In this document: one piece after another, positions 36,347-45,949 of the stretch
Numbering within the stretch: position 1 is the first letter of the stretch
Layout: each line of letters starts with the position of its first letter
From: Synechococcales cyanobacterium GL140_1_metabinner_5_sub
GTDB taxonomy: Bacteria > Cyanobacteriota > Cyanobacteriia > Cyanobacteriales > Chamaesiphonaceae
Reading direction: 5' to 3'
NCBI GenBank assembly: GCA_025359065.1
Contig: JANYHM010000059.1
Location: 109,045 to 173,044, forward strand
Length of the DNA: 64,000 nucleotides
Notes under the pieces: generated by a model
Database searches by the model: none
Told to the model about the DNA's origin: nothing
The model's input: the letters and a program-made list of their open reading frames with translations, nothing else
Position numbers and translations under genes: made by a program

Positions 36347-36382
36347 AAAAACACACTGGGGTTAAACTCTAGTGTGCTTTTA
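36347..36382 (+). terminator. Intrinsic terminator after the substrate-binding protein gene
   Basis: AAAACACACT and AGTGTGCTTTT pair, with one mismatch, around a loop of about 14 bases, ending in a short T-run. It lies between two convergent genes. Confidence 0.65.
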
Positions 36383-36415
36383 ATTATATAAATTGTTTTA
36401 ATGATGAGTCAGAAT

Positions 36416-36664
36416 CTATTTGATGATCCAGCGATAAATCCCTAAACAGTCCACAAATATAAATAATGATGCTGCATAAATAATCATTGACTTATTATTA
36501 AGCAAAGTATTGGTAATCAGCATTGAGCCAGAGCTGAGAGCTAAAAATATAAATCCATAGCTACTAACACTAGTATTGGATGCTAGCATTACTCCTCCAG
36601 TGATAGCTAACGCACTGCTAAAAAGCTGAAGGTTTCTGGTGAGTTTGTTTTCGGGGATTGTCAT
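36416..36664 (-). CDS. Small membrane protein
   Basis: 82 residues from an ATG at 36664 (an alternative at 36694 adds 10 polar residues). Three short hydrophobic helices are visible: ALAITGGVMLASN, YGFIFLALSSGSMLI and MIIYAASLFIFVDCLGIYRWI. Resembles small inner-membrane or thylakoid proteins of unknown role. Confidence 0.6.
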   Translation of the reverse strand: MTIPENKLTRNLQLFSSALAITGGVMLASNTSVSSYGFIFLALSSGSMLITNTLLNNKSMIIYAASLFIFVDCLGIYRWIIK

Positions 36665-37388
36665 TTTCTTAACAGTACTAGTGGATTTCGACAAGAGCCG
36701 CTCAAGAGAGTTTTAACTTCCTGATCCTTCTCAATATATATGGTGACTATGATCATTGGCAACTGTATATTCACAGAGAGTAGTAATTTTGGTGGTCAAT
36801 AAGCAGAGTTTCTACTGATCTCATGATCTTGATTGATTTTGGTAGTGCTGGGACTATTGATGATTTAAGTACAAATACTGATAAGATTATACTGATCGGT
36901 CACAGACTGATGAATTTTCTTTGTCGATTATAGTCTTTATCTATATGGAGAAACAGTTTAAGCTTCTCTAGAGTACCTAGATCTAAGATGTGAATTGCTA
37001 ATATTCTTAATGATTATTGACCATGATCTAATCATTCTGTGATCAGTCTCACCTTAATATCATGATATAAACAACAAAAAAAGTGATTTAGTGAAATGCC
37101 GCCAAAGTATTAGCTCCTAAATAAACAAAAGCCGAATTTATACGGTTAGAAGATAACTTGAAAGGCAGGTATATTGAGGGGCGCTCGATAATATTCTGTT
37201 GTGTCAGAAGAGAATGGCACCGGCCTCTATTAAGTATTGAAAGCTTGTTCTCAACGAACTGATTGACTTGACTAGTCAAATGCTTTAGGACGCTGCCAAG
37301 ATAAATTTAATCGAAACAAATCTGATGAAATTTGTCCTGAAATAGTTGCCATCGATAAGTAAATCACTACATCCCCCCCCAAACAAGT
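36665..37388. other. 724-base AT-rich intergenic stretch
   Basis: No convincing gene on either strand. A 63-codon minus frame at 37088-37279 shows no domain and no ribosome site. A run of eight C (37373-37380) sits just ahead of the next start codon. The stretch presumably holds the promoter of the gene at 37389 and of the small membrane protein; I see no other structure. Confidence 0.6.
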
Positions 37389-38300
37389 ATGTTAGTCCAA
37401 GAAAGAACTGCTGTCACCCGCTTTACTACCGAGACATTTGATAATTTGTTTGATCGCCAGATGAACAACGCTAACATTGAAACTACGATCGAGTTAGCTG
37501 CTGCTGACCCAGTTAAGCTGTACTATTTCATGCAAAGATACGCTTACTTCAACAGCTATGCGGGCAGCCTAGTAGCAAGACTGGCATCTTCGATCGGGAT
37601 TTCTTATCAACTGTTTCGTCAAAATGAAGTTGCTGTTACAGACCAATCTGATCGTGGTTTAGAAATTGCAGCCAAAGTACTGGCAGCAACGATCGATGAA
37701 CATGCCGATGCTGGAGCACAGCAAGTACCACATCGCACTTTGGCACAAATCACCTTAAAAGCTGTTGGCGAATATGCCAATTTAGGCAACAACGAACTCA
37801 ACCAAGTTGCCCAAGCTCCAGTTTGGATGCAGGCTATTATTACTGACTTGATCAATGGTTATCAGGGCAAAATTGATGATCTAGAAGCGATCGTGACAGC
37901 TTTAGGCTTTCATATTGGTTCTGAATTGTTGGCCGATCGGGAATATTCATTGATCGACAAAGTTGTTCGCTATACTAACCGGGGCAGCGGATTTGATGCC
38001 TGGTTACAAGGCAAGCAAGTAGAAGTTGGTGGCAAACGTTTGAGCCCTTGGTACTGGATAGTAGTTCATGGTAAGCACAACGCCTCTGGTGTAGAAGCTG
38101 ACCATTTTGAGTTGGCTTTAGATGCACTAAATCTGTTGGCCGAGTACCGTCCAGAATCTAACGAACAGATTTGGCAATGGGCTTCTAATGGCTTTTTAGA
38201 TTTTGCTGAGCTACAGCAACGTTTGTTTGCTTGCACCAAAGCCGAACTGGCTGACCTAACTCCACAAGTTAGAGCAAGCATGATGAGTGAATTGAACTAA
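37389..38300 (+). CDS. Conserved-looking soluble protein of unknown function
   Basis: 303 residues, helix-rich, with no signal peptide. Opens MLVQERTAVTRFTTETFD and includes YYFMQRYAYFNSYAGSLVARL and the C-terminal SPWYWIVVHGKHNASGVEADHFELA. The size and all-helical character recall a ferritin/heme-oxygenase-like fold but no metal motif is convincing. Ends at a strong bidirectional terminator. Confidence 0.72.
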   Translation: MLVQERTAVTRFTTETFDNLFDRQMNNANIETTIELAAADPVKLYYFMQRYAYFNSYAGSLVARLASSIGISYQLFRQNEVAVTDQSDRGLEIAAKVLAATIDEHADAGAQQVPHRTLAQITLKAVGEYANLGNNELNQVAQAPVWMQAIITDLINGYQGKIDDLEAIVTALGFHIGSELLADREYSLIDKVVRYTNRGSGFDAWLQGKQVEVGGKRLSPWYWIVVHGKHNASGVEADHFELALDALNLLAEYRPESNEQIWQWASNGFLDFAELQQRLFACTKAELADLTPQVRASMMSELN

Positions 38301-38314
38301 ATCTATAGCCTCTC

Positions 38315-38357
38315 AAAAAACCTTCTCTTGAGCAATTAGTTTCAGAGGAGGTTTTTT
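38315..38357. terminator. Strong bidirectional terminator
   Basis: A-run plus CCTTCTCT (38315-38328) pairs with AGAGGAGG plus T-run (38344-38357), a ~14-bp stem with one G-U and a ~15-base loop. It serves both the gene at 37389 and the convergent yebC, whose stop codon (38357-38359) touches it. Confidence 0.85.
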
Positions 38358-39124
38358 CATAACTCTAAAGCTGCTAATAGCTCCACAGATATTTCAAAAT
38401 TGGCGGTTACATTCTGAATATCATCTAGAGCTTCTAGGCTTTCGATTACTCGCAATAACTGCTTACCCTGATCTAAATCAACTACTTCTACCGTGTTACC
38501 TGGAATCCAGCGCCATTCAGAATCGGTGACATTAAATTTTTGATCTTTTAACTGAGCACAAAGTTTTTCTAAAGCAGCCGTCTCTGTGAATACCTCTGCC
38601 CCTGCACCTTCTTCATCAGCGAATAACTCATAAGAATCAGCACCAGCCTCTAAAGAAGCTTCTAATAAAGCATCTTCATCTACAGCTCCACTAATAATAC
38701 AAGCTCCTCTATGGGCAAACATCCAGCTCACACAGCCAGTTTCGCCTAGATTCCCACCCCGTTTGTTGAAAATTGCCCGGAGGTCGGCAGCAGTACGATT
38801 ACGATTGTCGGTTAACGCTTCCATAATGAGCGCTACCCCGCCAGGGCCATAGCCTTCATAGCGAATTTCTTCTAACTTATCGGCTTCACCGCCCAACGTG
38901 CCAGCACCTTTAGCGATCGCCCGATCGATATTATCATTGGGCACTCCAGCAGCTTTGGCTTTTTCGATCGCCGTGCGCAGTTGAAAATTACCTGTCGGAT
39001 CGGGCAGGCCACTGCGGGCGGCCACAATAATTGCCCCCGACAACTGTGCAAAATTCTTACCTCTGGCGGCATCTACTCGCGCCTTTTGCCGCTTGATGGT
39101 CGCCCACTTACTATGCCCTGACAT
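38357..39124 (-). CDS. YebC/PmpR family protein
   Basis: 255 residues. Standard family opening SGHSKWATIKRQKARVDAARG, then GLPDPTGNFQLRTAIEKAKA and the acidic cavity region (YEGYGPGGVALIMEALTDNRNRT). Recent work ties the family to ribosome stalling at proline stretches as well as to transcription; I cannot choose between these here. The divergent arrangement and 11-base spacing from the TetR gene suggest cotranscription with it. Confidence 0.95.
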   Translation of the reverse strand: MSGHSKWATIKRQKARVDAARGKNFAQLSGAIIVAARSGLPDPTGNFQLRTAIEKAKAAGVPNDNIDRAIAKGAGTLGGEADKLEEIRYEGYGPGGVALIMEALTDNRNRTAADLRAIFNKRGGNLGETGCVSWMFAHRGACIISGAVDEDALLEASLEAGADSYELFADEEGAGAEVFTETAALEKLCAQLKDQKFNVTDSEWRWIPGNTVEVVDLDQGKQLLRVIESLEALDDIQNVTANFEISVELLAALEL

Positions 39125-39135
39125 AGATACCTCAC

Positions 39136-39786
39136 CTAAACTGATTTACCCGGAGCTAACACTCCAGCCAAAATCATATTAGTAGCTTCTTTGGACTGTC
39201 GATCAATCATTTCTGGACTCAAGAGATCTTGCCCCGGCCACATGTGCTTAAGATTTTCGCGGGCAATAAAATAAAAAGCGCAGCTTCCCACAATACTAAT
39301 AGCTGTGTGCCGCGATTCCAAAGGACGAAAATCACCGCTGTCGATCCCTCTATCTAATAAATCAATCAGTTGGTCAAACAAAATCTCAGCGGTCTGTTGA
39401 GGATAGTACTTACCGCTATTTTGAATAGACTCTAGCGCCAAAATGCTGGCCATCTGAGGTCTACTACACATTTTTTGGTACATGTTGCTAACCACCGTTA
39501 CCAGAGCTTGGGGCGGAGTAAGCTGGTCTAAATTGAGTTGTTTGACAAGTCGTAGATCTTCATTGAAGCAGCGCTGCATCACTGCTCGGTACAGTTCTTC
39601 TTTACTGTTGAAATAATAGTAAATCATCGCCTTAGTCACCCCGGTTTTAGCGGCGATCGACTCGGTGCGTGCTGCCGCCAACCCGCCAACTGCAAACTCG
39701 ATCGTCGCTGCATCCAAAATCTGGCATTTGGTAGCTTCGGGGTCACGAGTAGCTGCTGTTTTTTTCAGCGGATTGAGCTTGGGCAT
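39136..39786 (-). CDS. TetR family transcriptional regulator
   Basis: 216 residues. N-terminal helix-turn-helix (FAVGGLAAARTESIAAKTGV then TKAMIYYYFNSKEELY) with the MIYYYF and SKEEL signature of the family; the C-terminal part is the helical ligand/dimerisation domain. It is divergent from devBCA (310 bases between starts), with two palindrome-like sites between them, so it probably controls that exporter and itself. No effector can be named. Confidence 0.9.
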   Translation of the reverse strand: MPKLNPLKKTAATRDPEATKCQILDAATIEFAVGGLAAARTESIAAKTGVTKAMIYYYFNSKEELYRAVMQRCFNEDLRLVKQLNLDQLTPPQALVTVVSNMYQKMCSRPQMASILALESIQNSGKYYPQQTAEILFDQLIDLLDRGIDSGDFRPLESRHTAISIVGSCAFYFIARENLKHMWPGQDLLSPEMIDRQSKEATNMILAGVLAPGKSV

Positions 39787-39820
39787 CGGAAATTTTTTAG
39801 GGAATATTAGAGAAAACTCT

Positions 39821-39838
39821 TAACTAACTACTAAGTAT
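39821..39838. promoter_or_regulatory. Candidate TetR operator near the tetR start
   Basis: Half-site TAACTAAC (39821-39828) followed by TA and CTAAGTAT, an imperfect inverted partner. It lies 35 bases from the tetR ATG. A second site with the same left half is at 39956-39973. Confidence 0.5.
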
Positions 39839-39955
39839 ATTACATACCAAAAAGTACTGACGGGCTTTGCTCCTTGGGACGCAACTCTGAATATAAAGGG
39901 CTTTGAACCTTCTGGATGCAGCAGGCTTGACACAATGTTAACACTTTCGTTAAGA

Positions 39956-39973
39956 TAACTAACAAGTAAGTTA
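39956..39973. promoter_or_regulatory. Candidate TetR operator upstream of devB
   Basis: TAACTAAC-AA-GTAAGTTA: the two 8-base arms are inverted with a single mismatch. It lies 122 bases before the devB ATG. The shared left arm with the site at 39821 makes a common regulator likely. Confidence 0.55.
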
Positions 39974-40095
39974 ATTATTGGGTTCAGCTAATTTGAGGGA
40001 TTTTTGGGTTGCTGCAAAGTCGCTCTTGTCCCTCGATTTTATTTCTCCTAACAATCCACTTTCTGAGGCATTAAGCCCTCCTCCCCCGCAAGAGC

Positions 40096-41802
40096 ATGTC
40101 TGAAAATCCTACTAATTCTGCCCTGACTGACACCAACGACCAGATCACAGCGGCTCAATCATCAGAAAATTCCACGAACCAAGCCGGTAATGGAGTTGAT
40201 ACCACACGAATTGATACCCCTAGCTCAGACCTTAGCTTGAATAACACCACCCCAGTTGGAAAACCTTTGCCGACTGGTGATATTAGTCTGCAGGGTGATC
40301 CGAGCAGATTTATGACGGGTGAACTTTTGACTCTTGGTCATGACTTGGTGCCGGTTGAAGGGCAATCCGCACCAGAGCTGGCACCGATCCCTTTTTCTAA
40401 TGATGCACCCCAAGGTGAAGCTTGGCACCAAAAAAAATGGATTTGGCTATTGGCAGCACTAGGCTTGTTGGCAGTGCCAGCAGCTCCTTATGTGGCCAGC
40501 CAAATTAGTGAAAGTACTAAACCAAAGCCGCCAGTAGTAGTAGCTCCGCCACCCAAGATCACTTCAGTAACCGCGTTAGGCCGACTAGAACCATTTGGAG
40601 AAGTTACCAAACTGACGGCTTCTTCTTCTCAGGCTGTTTTGGTGCGGGAAGTGCTGGTGCGAGAAGGAGAAAAAGTAGTGCCAAACCAAGTGGTAGCGGT
40701 GCTAGACACGGTTTCTATGAAGCAAGCCCAGTTGGCCAAAGCTAAGGAAGATATTCGCTTCGCTCAAACCAACCTAGATAAAGTCAAAGCGGGTGCCAAG
40801 GGCGGCGAAATTGCGGCGCAGCGATCGGAAGTCTCACGGATCGAAAAAGAATTAGGTGGGCAAGTAACTACCAGTAAGACTATTTTAGATCGCCTAAGGC
40901 AGCAGTTGATTTGGGATGGCGCTGCTCAAGGAGATCGGGTGGGAGAACTGCAAAAGCAACTAATAGGAGAAGTGGCCACTTCTAAGTCAGAAGTACAGCG
41001 GTTAGCTTTGGTAGCAGATAATGCCGAAGCCGAATTTAAACGCTACCAAAAACTGTTTAACGAAGGTGGCACCACTGCGAGTTTGCTAGACACTAAGCGG
41101 CTAGCGATGGATACAGCGCGCCAAGAGATTGCTAAAGAACAGTCTAAGCGCAGTCAAATTATTGAGGTATTGCGCAAACAGATCTCTGGCAATAGTGCTA
41201 CCAAAAAACGTATCGACAGCACTCTGGTTCAGCAAATCAAAGAGGCTGAGGCCACCTACAACAAGAACGTGGCCACTTTAAAAGAGCAAATTACTCAGGC
41301 CAAAGCCAACGTCGATCGCATTGTGGAAGTGCGACCAGTAGATCTGCGCAGCGCTGAAGCCGAAATAGCTAAGGCACAGGCAGCAGCACGGCAAGCCCAG
41401 GCTGATTTGGAATTGGCCTATGTGCGATCGCCGATCGCTGGTGAGGTCTTTAAGATTCAGACCAAGCCTGGTGAAGCACCCAGCAACCAGGGCATTTTAG
41501 AAATCGCTCAAAACGACCAAATGATGGCAGTTGCTGAAGTTTACGAAAGTGACATCGGCAAAGTGAAGGTTGGTCAAATCGCTGAAATTAAAAGCGAAAG
41601 TGGTTCCTTTGTGGGCAAAATTCAAGGCAAAGTGGTACAAGTGGGGCTGCAAGTAGCCAAAAAAGATGTGCTGAAAACTGACCCTGCGGCTGATGTGGAT
41701 TCCCGAGTGGTGGAGGTTAAGATTGCGATCGATCCAGCTCAGAGTAATCTGATTCGGGGTTTAACCTACTCCAAAGTAGAAGTTAAAATCCTCACAGAAT
41801 AA
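40096..41802 (+). CDS. devB: DevB-type membrane fusion protein of an ABC exporter
   Basis: 568 residues. A long polar cytoplasmic head (~1-110), one membrane helix (WIWLLAALGLLAVPAAPYV), a biotinyl-lipoyl half-domain (SVTALGRLEPFGEVTKL), an extended coiled coil (~200-430) and the closing beta-barrel/lipoyl half (AYVRSPIAGEVFKIQTKPGE). DevBCA exporters of cyanobacteria move glycolipids or other substrates to the outer membrane with TolC. First gene of devBCA; the substrate is not known here. Confidence 0.93.
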   Translation: MSENPTNSALTDTNDQITAAQSSENSTNQAGNGVDTTRIDTPSSDLSLNNTTPVGKPLPTGDISLQGDPSRFMTGELLTLGHDLVPVEGQSAPELAPIPFSNDAPQGEAWHQKKWIWLLAALGLLAVPAAPYVASQISESTKPKPPVVVAPPPKITSVTALGRLEPFGEVTKLTASSSQAVLVREVLVREGEKVVPNQVVAVLDTVSMKQAQLAKAKEDIRFAQTNLDKVKAGAKGGEIAAQRSEVSRIEKELGGQVTTSKTILDRLRQQLIWDGAAQGDRVGELQKQLIGEVATSKSEVQRLALVADNAEAEFKRYQKLFNEGGTTASLLDTKRLAMDTARQEIAKEQSKRSQIIEVLRKQISGNSATKKRIDSTLVQQIKEAEATYNKNVATLKEQITQAKANVDRIVEVRPVDLRSAEAEIAKAQAAARQAQADLELAYVRSPIAGEVFKIQTKPGEAPSNQGILEIAQNDQMMAVAEVYESDIGKVKVGQIAEIKSESGSFVGKIQGKVVQVGLQVAKKDVLKTDPAADVDSRVVEVKIAIDPAQSNLIRGLTYSKVEVKILTE

Positions 41803-41833
41803 CTCACTCAACAATTTATTTAGCGGTGCCCCG

Positions 41834-42982
41834 ATGAAGATTCCTTTAGCTTGGTTGCAGCTCAGCCATGAGAAAATCCGTTTGCTAGTGGCGATCGCTG
41901 GTATTTCTTTTGCCGACATTTTAATGTTTATGCAGCTCGGTTTCCGGGATGCACTGTTTGATTCGGCAGTAAAATTCCATGTCAACGTTCAAGGGGATGT
42001 TTTTTTGGTTAGTCCCCAATCTACATCGCTGATTGCGATGAAAACATTCTCGGCTCGGCGCTTACAGCAGGCTCGATCGCTGGATAACGTAGAGAGTATT
42101 AATCCGATTTATTTAGATTTTCGGTTTTGGAAAAACCCCGAAAATAAAAGTACTCGGGGCATTATGGTGATTGGCTTTAACCCTAGCGACGATAAGCTCT
42201 TTGCCATGCCGGGAATCAAAGAAAATTTGCCCAAGATTTTGTTGCCCAACAGCTATTTATTTGATACTAAGTCTCGGGCACAGTTTGGGGATGTAAAAAA
42301 ATGGTTTGATGCTGGTCAAAAAGTAAGCACCGAGGTCGGTAATCGCAAAGTTACCATTGGTGGATTATTTGAGATGGGTGCTTCATTTGGAGCTGATGGA
42401 AATATTTTGAGCAGTGATACCAACTTCATTCGTCTCACCGATCGAGATAAAGGATTGATCGATGTGGGGGTGATTCGGCTTACTCCTGGCAGTGATGCTA
42501 AAGTCACCGCCGAAAAACTGGCCAAGATTTTGCCGAACGATGTAAGGGTTTTTACCAAAACAGAGTTCATTGACTTTGAGCGCAAATATTGGCAAGAAGG
42601 TACTTCGATCGGCTTTATCTTTACCCTCGGCACAGTGATGGGCTTTATTGTGGGGATCGTGATTGTGTATCAAATTCTCTATACCGATGTAGCCGATCAC
42701 CTATCGGAATACGCCACTCTCAAGGCCATGGGTTACACCGATTGGTACTTGTTAAGTGTGGTGTTTCAAGAAGCAATAATTCTATCGATCGTGGGCTTTA
42801 TGCCCGGTATGTTTGCAGCAGTAGGTCTTTATACCCTAACTCGCAACGCCACCAGTTTACCGTTGCTGATGACTGTGGCTCGGGCTACTCAGGTTTTGTT
42901 GCTGACCGTAATTATGTGTTTGGTTTCGGGAGCGATCGCTGTGCGTAAGCTGAGAGCCGCAGATCCTGCCGATATGTTCTAG
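41834..42982 (+). CDS. devC: DevC-type ABC exporter permease
   Basis: 382 residues with the MacB/FtsX-like topology: one N-terminal helix (LLVAIAGISFADILMFM), a ~220-residue periplasmic domain, and three C-terminal helices. The GFIFTLGTVMGFIVGIVIVY and AIILSIVGFMPGMFAAVGLY segments are the membrane parts. It follows devB by 31 bases and precedes devA by 10. Confidence 0.93.
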   Translation: MKIPLAWLQLSHEKIRLLVAIAGISFADILMFMQLGFRDALFDSAVKFHVNVQGDVFLVSPQSTSLIAMKTFSARRLQQARSLDNVESINPIYLDFRFWKNPENKSTRGIMVIGFNPSDDKLFAMPGIKENLPKILLPNSYLFDTKSRAQFGDVKKWFDAGQKVSTEVGNRKVTIGGLFEMGASFGADGNILSSDTNFIRLTDRDKGLIDVGVIRLTPGSDAKVTAEKLAKILPNDVRVFTKTEFIDFERKYWQEGTSIGFIFTLGTVMGFIVGIVIVYQILYTDVADHLSEYATLKAMGYTDWYLLSVVFQEAIILSIVGFMPGMFAAVGLYTLTRNATSLPLLMTVARATQVLLLTVIMCLVSGAIAVRKLRAADPADMF

Positions 42983-42992
42983 GGAGAAAACC

Positions 42993-43763
42993 ATGTTAGA
43001 TAAACTTCGGGATAACCAGCAATCTTCATCGCGGATGGTAATTCCTCGACAGATCGAGAATGCCGTAGTGTCGATCAAAGGTCTCAATCACTATTTTGGC
43101 AAAGGCTCACTGCGCAAGCAGGTGCTCCAAGATATCACTTTGGATATTGGCCAGGGTGAGTTGATTATTATGACCGGCCCATCGGGTTCGGGCAAAACCA
43201 CTTTGTTGACTTTAATGGGTGGCCTACGATCGCCTCAGGAAGGAAGTCTGCGGGTATTAGGGGAAGAACTGCGCGGTGCTGGCAAAGGTAAAGTGACCAA
43301 GCTGCGCCGGAATATCGGCTATATTTTTCAGGCCCACAATTTATTAAAGTCACTCACGGCTCAACAAAATGTGGAAATGTCTGGGCAACTGCACAACATG
43401 AGTGGCGCGCAAGTTCGTCAGAGATCGGCGATGATGCTAGATGCGGTGGGTTTAAGCGATCGCAAGAAATATTATCCAGACAGCCTTTCTGGTGGGCAAA
43501 AACAGCGGGTGGCGATCGCCCGTGCCTTGGTTAGTCATCCTAAACTGGTGCTGGCCGATGAACCCACTGCTGCTTTAGATAGTAAGTCAGGGCGAGATGT
43601 GGTGATGATTATGCAGCGATTAGCCAAAGAGCAAGGCACCACCATTTTGATGGTGACTCACGACAACCGGATTTTGGATATAGCCGATCGAATTGTGAAT
43701 ATGGAAGATGGTTGCTTGGCCGGAAGCATCCCGGTGCAGATCAGCAATCAGATTATCAGATGA
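42993..43763 (+). CDS. devA: DevA-type ABC exporter ATPase
   Basis: 256 residues. Walker A GPSGSGKTT, Q-loop (YIFQAHNLL), signature LSGGQKQR, Walker B LVLADEPTAALD and H-loop VTHDNRI are intact. The LolD/MacB-like arrangement fits its DevBC partners, and it energises export from the cytoplasm. A short N-terminal extension of ~25 residues precedes the ABC domain. Confidence 0.95.
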   Translation: MLDKLRDNQQSSSRMVIPRQIENAVVSIKGLNHYFGKGSLRKQVLQDITLDIGQGELIIMTGPSGSGKTTLLTLMGGLRSPQEGSLRVLGEELRGAGKGKVTKLRRNIGYIFQAHNLLKSLTAQQNVEMSGQLHNMSGAQVRQRSAMMLDAVGLSDRKKYYPDSLSGGQKQRVAIARALVSHPKLVLADEPTAALDSKSGRDVVMIMQRLAKEQGTTILMVTHDNRILDIADRIVNMEDGCLAGSIPVQISNQIIR

Positions 43764-44204
43764 GTTGTTCGAGATAACCCGTTTTATGATATGATCTATC
43801 CCCCTGTAGAAAAAAGCAGTTTTGGGGATGAATCATTTTAGTCAAACAACTACAAATTGATCTTCATACACTACAGTTCTTAGATGAATGTGTTTTGGAA
43901 TACACTACTAAATCTCATAAAAACTTAACCAGAAAATAATTTCCGGAAAAAGTTATTAATATTTAACATTTAAGGTAGGATGTTGCTGTGAAAGGCTTCT
44001 ATTCATAATTCATCGAATTACAGCTCGTATCTTATTAAGCTTTATTGCTGGTAGGTTTGTGCTTTGGGAGATAAATACATATTATTTTCTCAGTGAGTAG
44101 ATATAAAGTCGAACCGAGCAACAATGCTGCGGTTTATCGAGATCTGAAGACTACATTCAATTTGCTCAGCTATTCGTGGCTGTGTACAACTCTATGTATT
44201 GGGT
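43764..44204. other. 441-base intergenic stretch
   Basis: AT-rich, no gene recognised on either strand. A weak hairpin ATCCCC...GGGGAT at ~43798-43829 is too short and lacks a T-run to call as a terminator. Presumably contains the promoter of the channel gene at 44205. Confidence 0.55.
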
Positions 44205-45851
44205 ATGGCTGACACTTTTTTTGGTATGACCGATATGATTAACAACTTCTTGGAATCGATTTCTCCATCGATGGGCCAGACACATTTGCCAAGCTTACCG
44301 GTACTGCTAATGCAGACTGCCAGCCCGGTATCGATCGAAAGCTTAACGGCACCAGTCATTAGCAAGCTCCCTACTATTGCTGGGGCGATCTTTTCGCTGC
44401 TGGTTGGCTGGTTGGTAGCAATGATTGCTTCTTGGCTCGTCGGCACTTTGCTGTCGAAAACCGACATTGACAATAAGATTTTGCAAAAAGTCACTGGCAG
44501 CAACACCATCGGTGGCTGGTCAGCAGAAAAATTCGCTGCCGCAGTCACTTTTTGGATTATCTTTTTGTTTGGTGTAATTGCATTTCTAAATGCTCTGAGC
44601 CTCACTGCGGCCTCAGCACCTCTACAACAAATGCTGACCCAGATTTTGGGCTTTTTACCACGTTTGTTAGTTGCTGGTTTGCTAGCAACCGTAGCTTGGC
44701 TAGTAGCAACTTTTGTTAAAAGCCTAATCTTGAAGACTTCCCAGTCTTTTGGGATTGATCGCAAGTTACAAGTTGGCGAAGGCAACAATGGCATGTTGCC
44801 CAGTAAAACCATTGCTGACCTCAGTTTTTGGGCAATTTTGTTCTTCTTCTTACTACCAGTCCTAGACACCTTGGGCTTAGGTAGCTCTTTGGCACCAGTG
44901 CAGAATTTATCTGCCGATGTGTTGAGTGCCGTACCAAAACTCATTAAAGCCGTTATTATCGGCGTAGTGAGCTGGTTTGTGGCCAAAATTGTGCGTGATA
45001 TTGTGACAAATATTGCCGCAGCGGCTGGTTCGGAGCGCTTAGCATCTCGCCTGGGCTTGACTCGATCGATGCCAAATCAAACTCTGGCTGGTATTGCTGG
45101 GACTTTGGTATTTGTGACAATTTTGGTTCCTGGTATTATTTCGGCTCTACAGGCATTAGATATTGAAGCCATTTCTGGCCCAGCAATTTTGATGCTGAAC
45201 CAAGTTACTTTAATGCTGCCTCGGGTATTGACTGCTGGTGCTTTGATTGCCTTGTCTTACTTTATTGGTCGCTTCTTGTCGGAGTTGGTTACTACCACTT
45301 TGGCTACTTTAGGCTTCGACAATATTGTTCAAGTCTTGGGCTTGAGCAACTTAGTAAACGAAGCTGCTCCCCAACGCACTGACAGCATCGAAGGCGCTTC
45401 TACTACCCAGACTCCTTCACAACTTGCTGGCATTTTGGTATTGGTAGCGACCATGCTGACTGCGGCAATTTCGGCTACTAATATTCTGGGTATTCCGTCA
45501 CTGACGATGATTACTGAGAGTGTCTTGTTCATTGGCAGCCAAATTCTGATTGGTTTGGTGGTATTTGCGGTTGGTCTGTTCTTAGCCAACCTTGCTTTCC
45601 GCCTGATCAACGCCTCCGGTACTCGTCAATCTAATATCTTGGCGCAAACCGCCCGGATTGTGATTATTGTCTTGGTTGGAGCCATGGGCTTACAGCGCAT
45701 GGGCATTGCTCCAGACATCGTCAACTTGGCCTTTGGTTTAACTCTTGGTGCCTTGGCGATCGCAGCGGCAATTGCGTTTGGTTTGGGTGGCCGCGATGTG
45801 GCGGGCGAACAGCTCCGTCAGTGGCTCACTAACTTCAATCGCCGTCCATAA
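44205..45851 (+). CDS. Mechanosensitive-channel-like membrane protein with TM_helix repeats
   Basis: 549 residues from the ATG at 44205. At least three repeats of a paired-helix module occur, each with a GGWLV/FLPRLLVAGLLA-type segment and AxxxxxLxxxLGxxxxxxR-like ends (LGFLPRLLVAGLLATVAWLV, LSAVPKLIKAVIIGVVSWFV, MLPRVLTAGALIALSYFIGR). Such TM_helix repeats occur in small mechanosensitive-channel-like proteins; there is no large cytoplasmic MscS vestibule. The C-terminus ends with a GLGGRDVAGEQL motif, the conserved closing block of the MscS beta domain start. Confidence 0.82.
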   Translation: MADTFFGMTDMINNFLESISPSMGQTHLPSLPVLLMQTASPVSIESLTAPVISKLPTIAGAIFSLLVGWLVAMIASWLVGTLLSKTDIDNKILQKVTGSNTIGGWSAEKFAAAVTFWIIFLFGVIAFLNALSLTAASAPLQQMLTQILGFLPRLLVAGLLATVAWLVATFVKSLILKTSQSFGIDRKLQVGEGNNGMLPSKTIADLSFWAILFFFLLPVLDTLGLGSSLAPVQNLSADVLSAVPKLIKAVIIGVVSWFVAKIVRDIVTNIAAAAGSERLASRLGLTRSMPNQTLAGIAGTLVFVTILVPGIISALQALDIEAISGPAILMLNQVTLMLPRVLTAGALIALSYFIGRFLSELVTTTLATLGFDNIVQVLGLSNLVNEAAPQRTDSIEGASTTQTPSQLAGILVLVATMLTAAISATNILGIPSLTMITESVLFIGSQILIGLVVFAVGLFLANLAFRLINASGTRQSNILAQTARIVIIVLVGAMGLQRMGIAPDIVNLAFGLTLGALAIAAAIAFGLGGRDVAGEQLRQWLTNFNRRP

Positions 45852-45878
45852 AAAAAATTGAATCCTCAATCTTAATTT

Positions 45879-45918
45879 CTGGGTTTGGGAGCACTTGCTC
45901 CTAAGCCCAGCTTTTTTT
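45879..45918 (+). terminator. Intrinsic terminator
   Basis: CTGGGTTTGGGAGC and GCTCCTAAGCCCAG form a 14-bp stem with two G-U pairs and a 4-base loop, followed by a T-run of seven. It ends the message of the channel-like gene. Confidence 0.92.
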
Positions 45919-45949
45919 ATACTCAAGAAGAGATTTACCAACATCGATT

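Noticed and set aside
37088..37279. 63-codon frame on the minus strand in the 724-base intergenic stretch
   Set aside because: No ribosome site, no domain and no neighbour coupling; AT-rich background can give such frames by chance.
43798..43829. Short hairpin after devA as a terminator
   Set aside because: Only six pairs with a long loop and no T-run.
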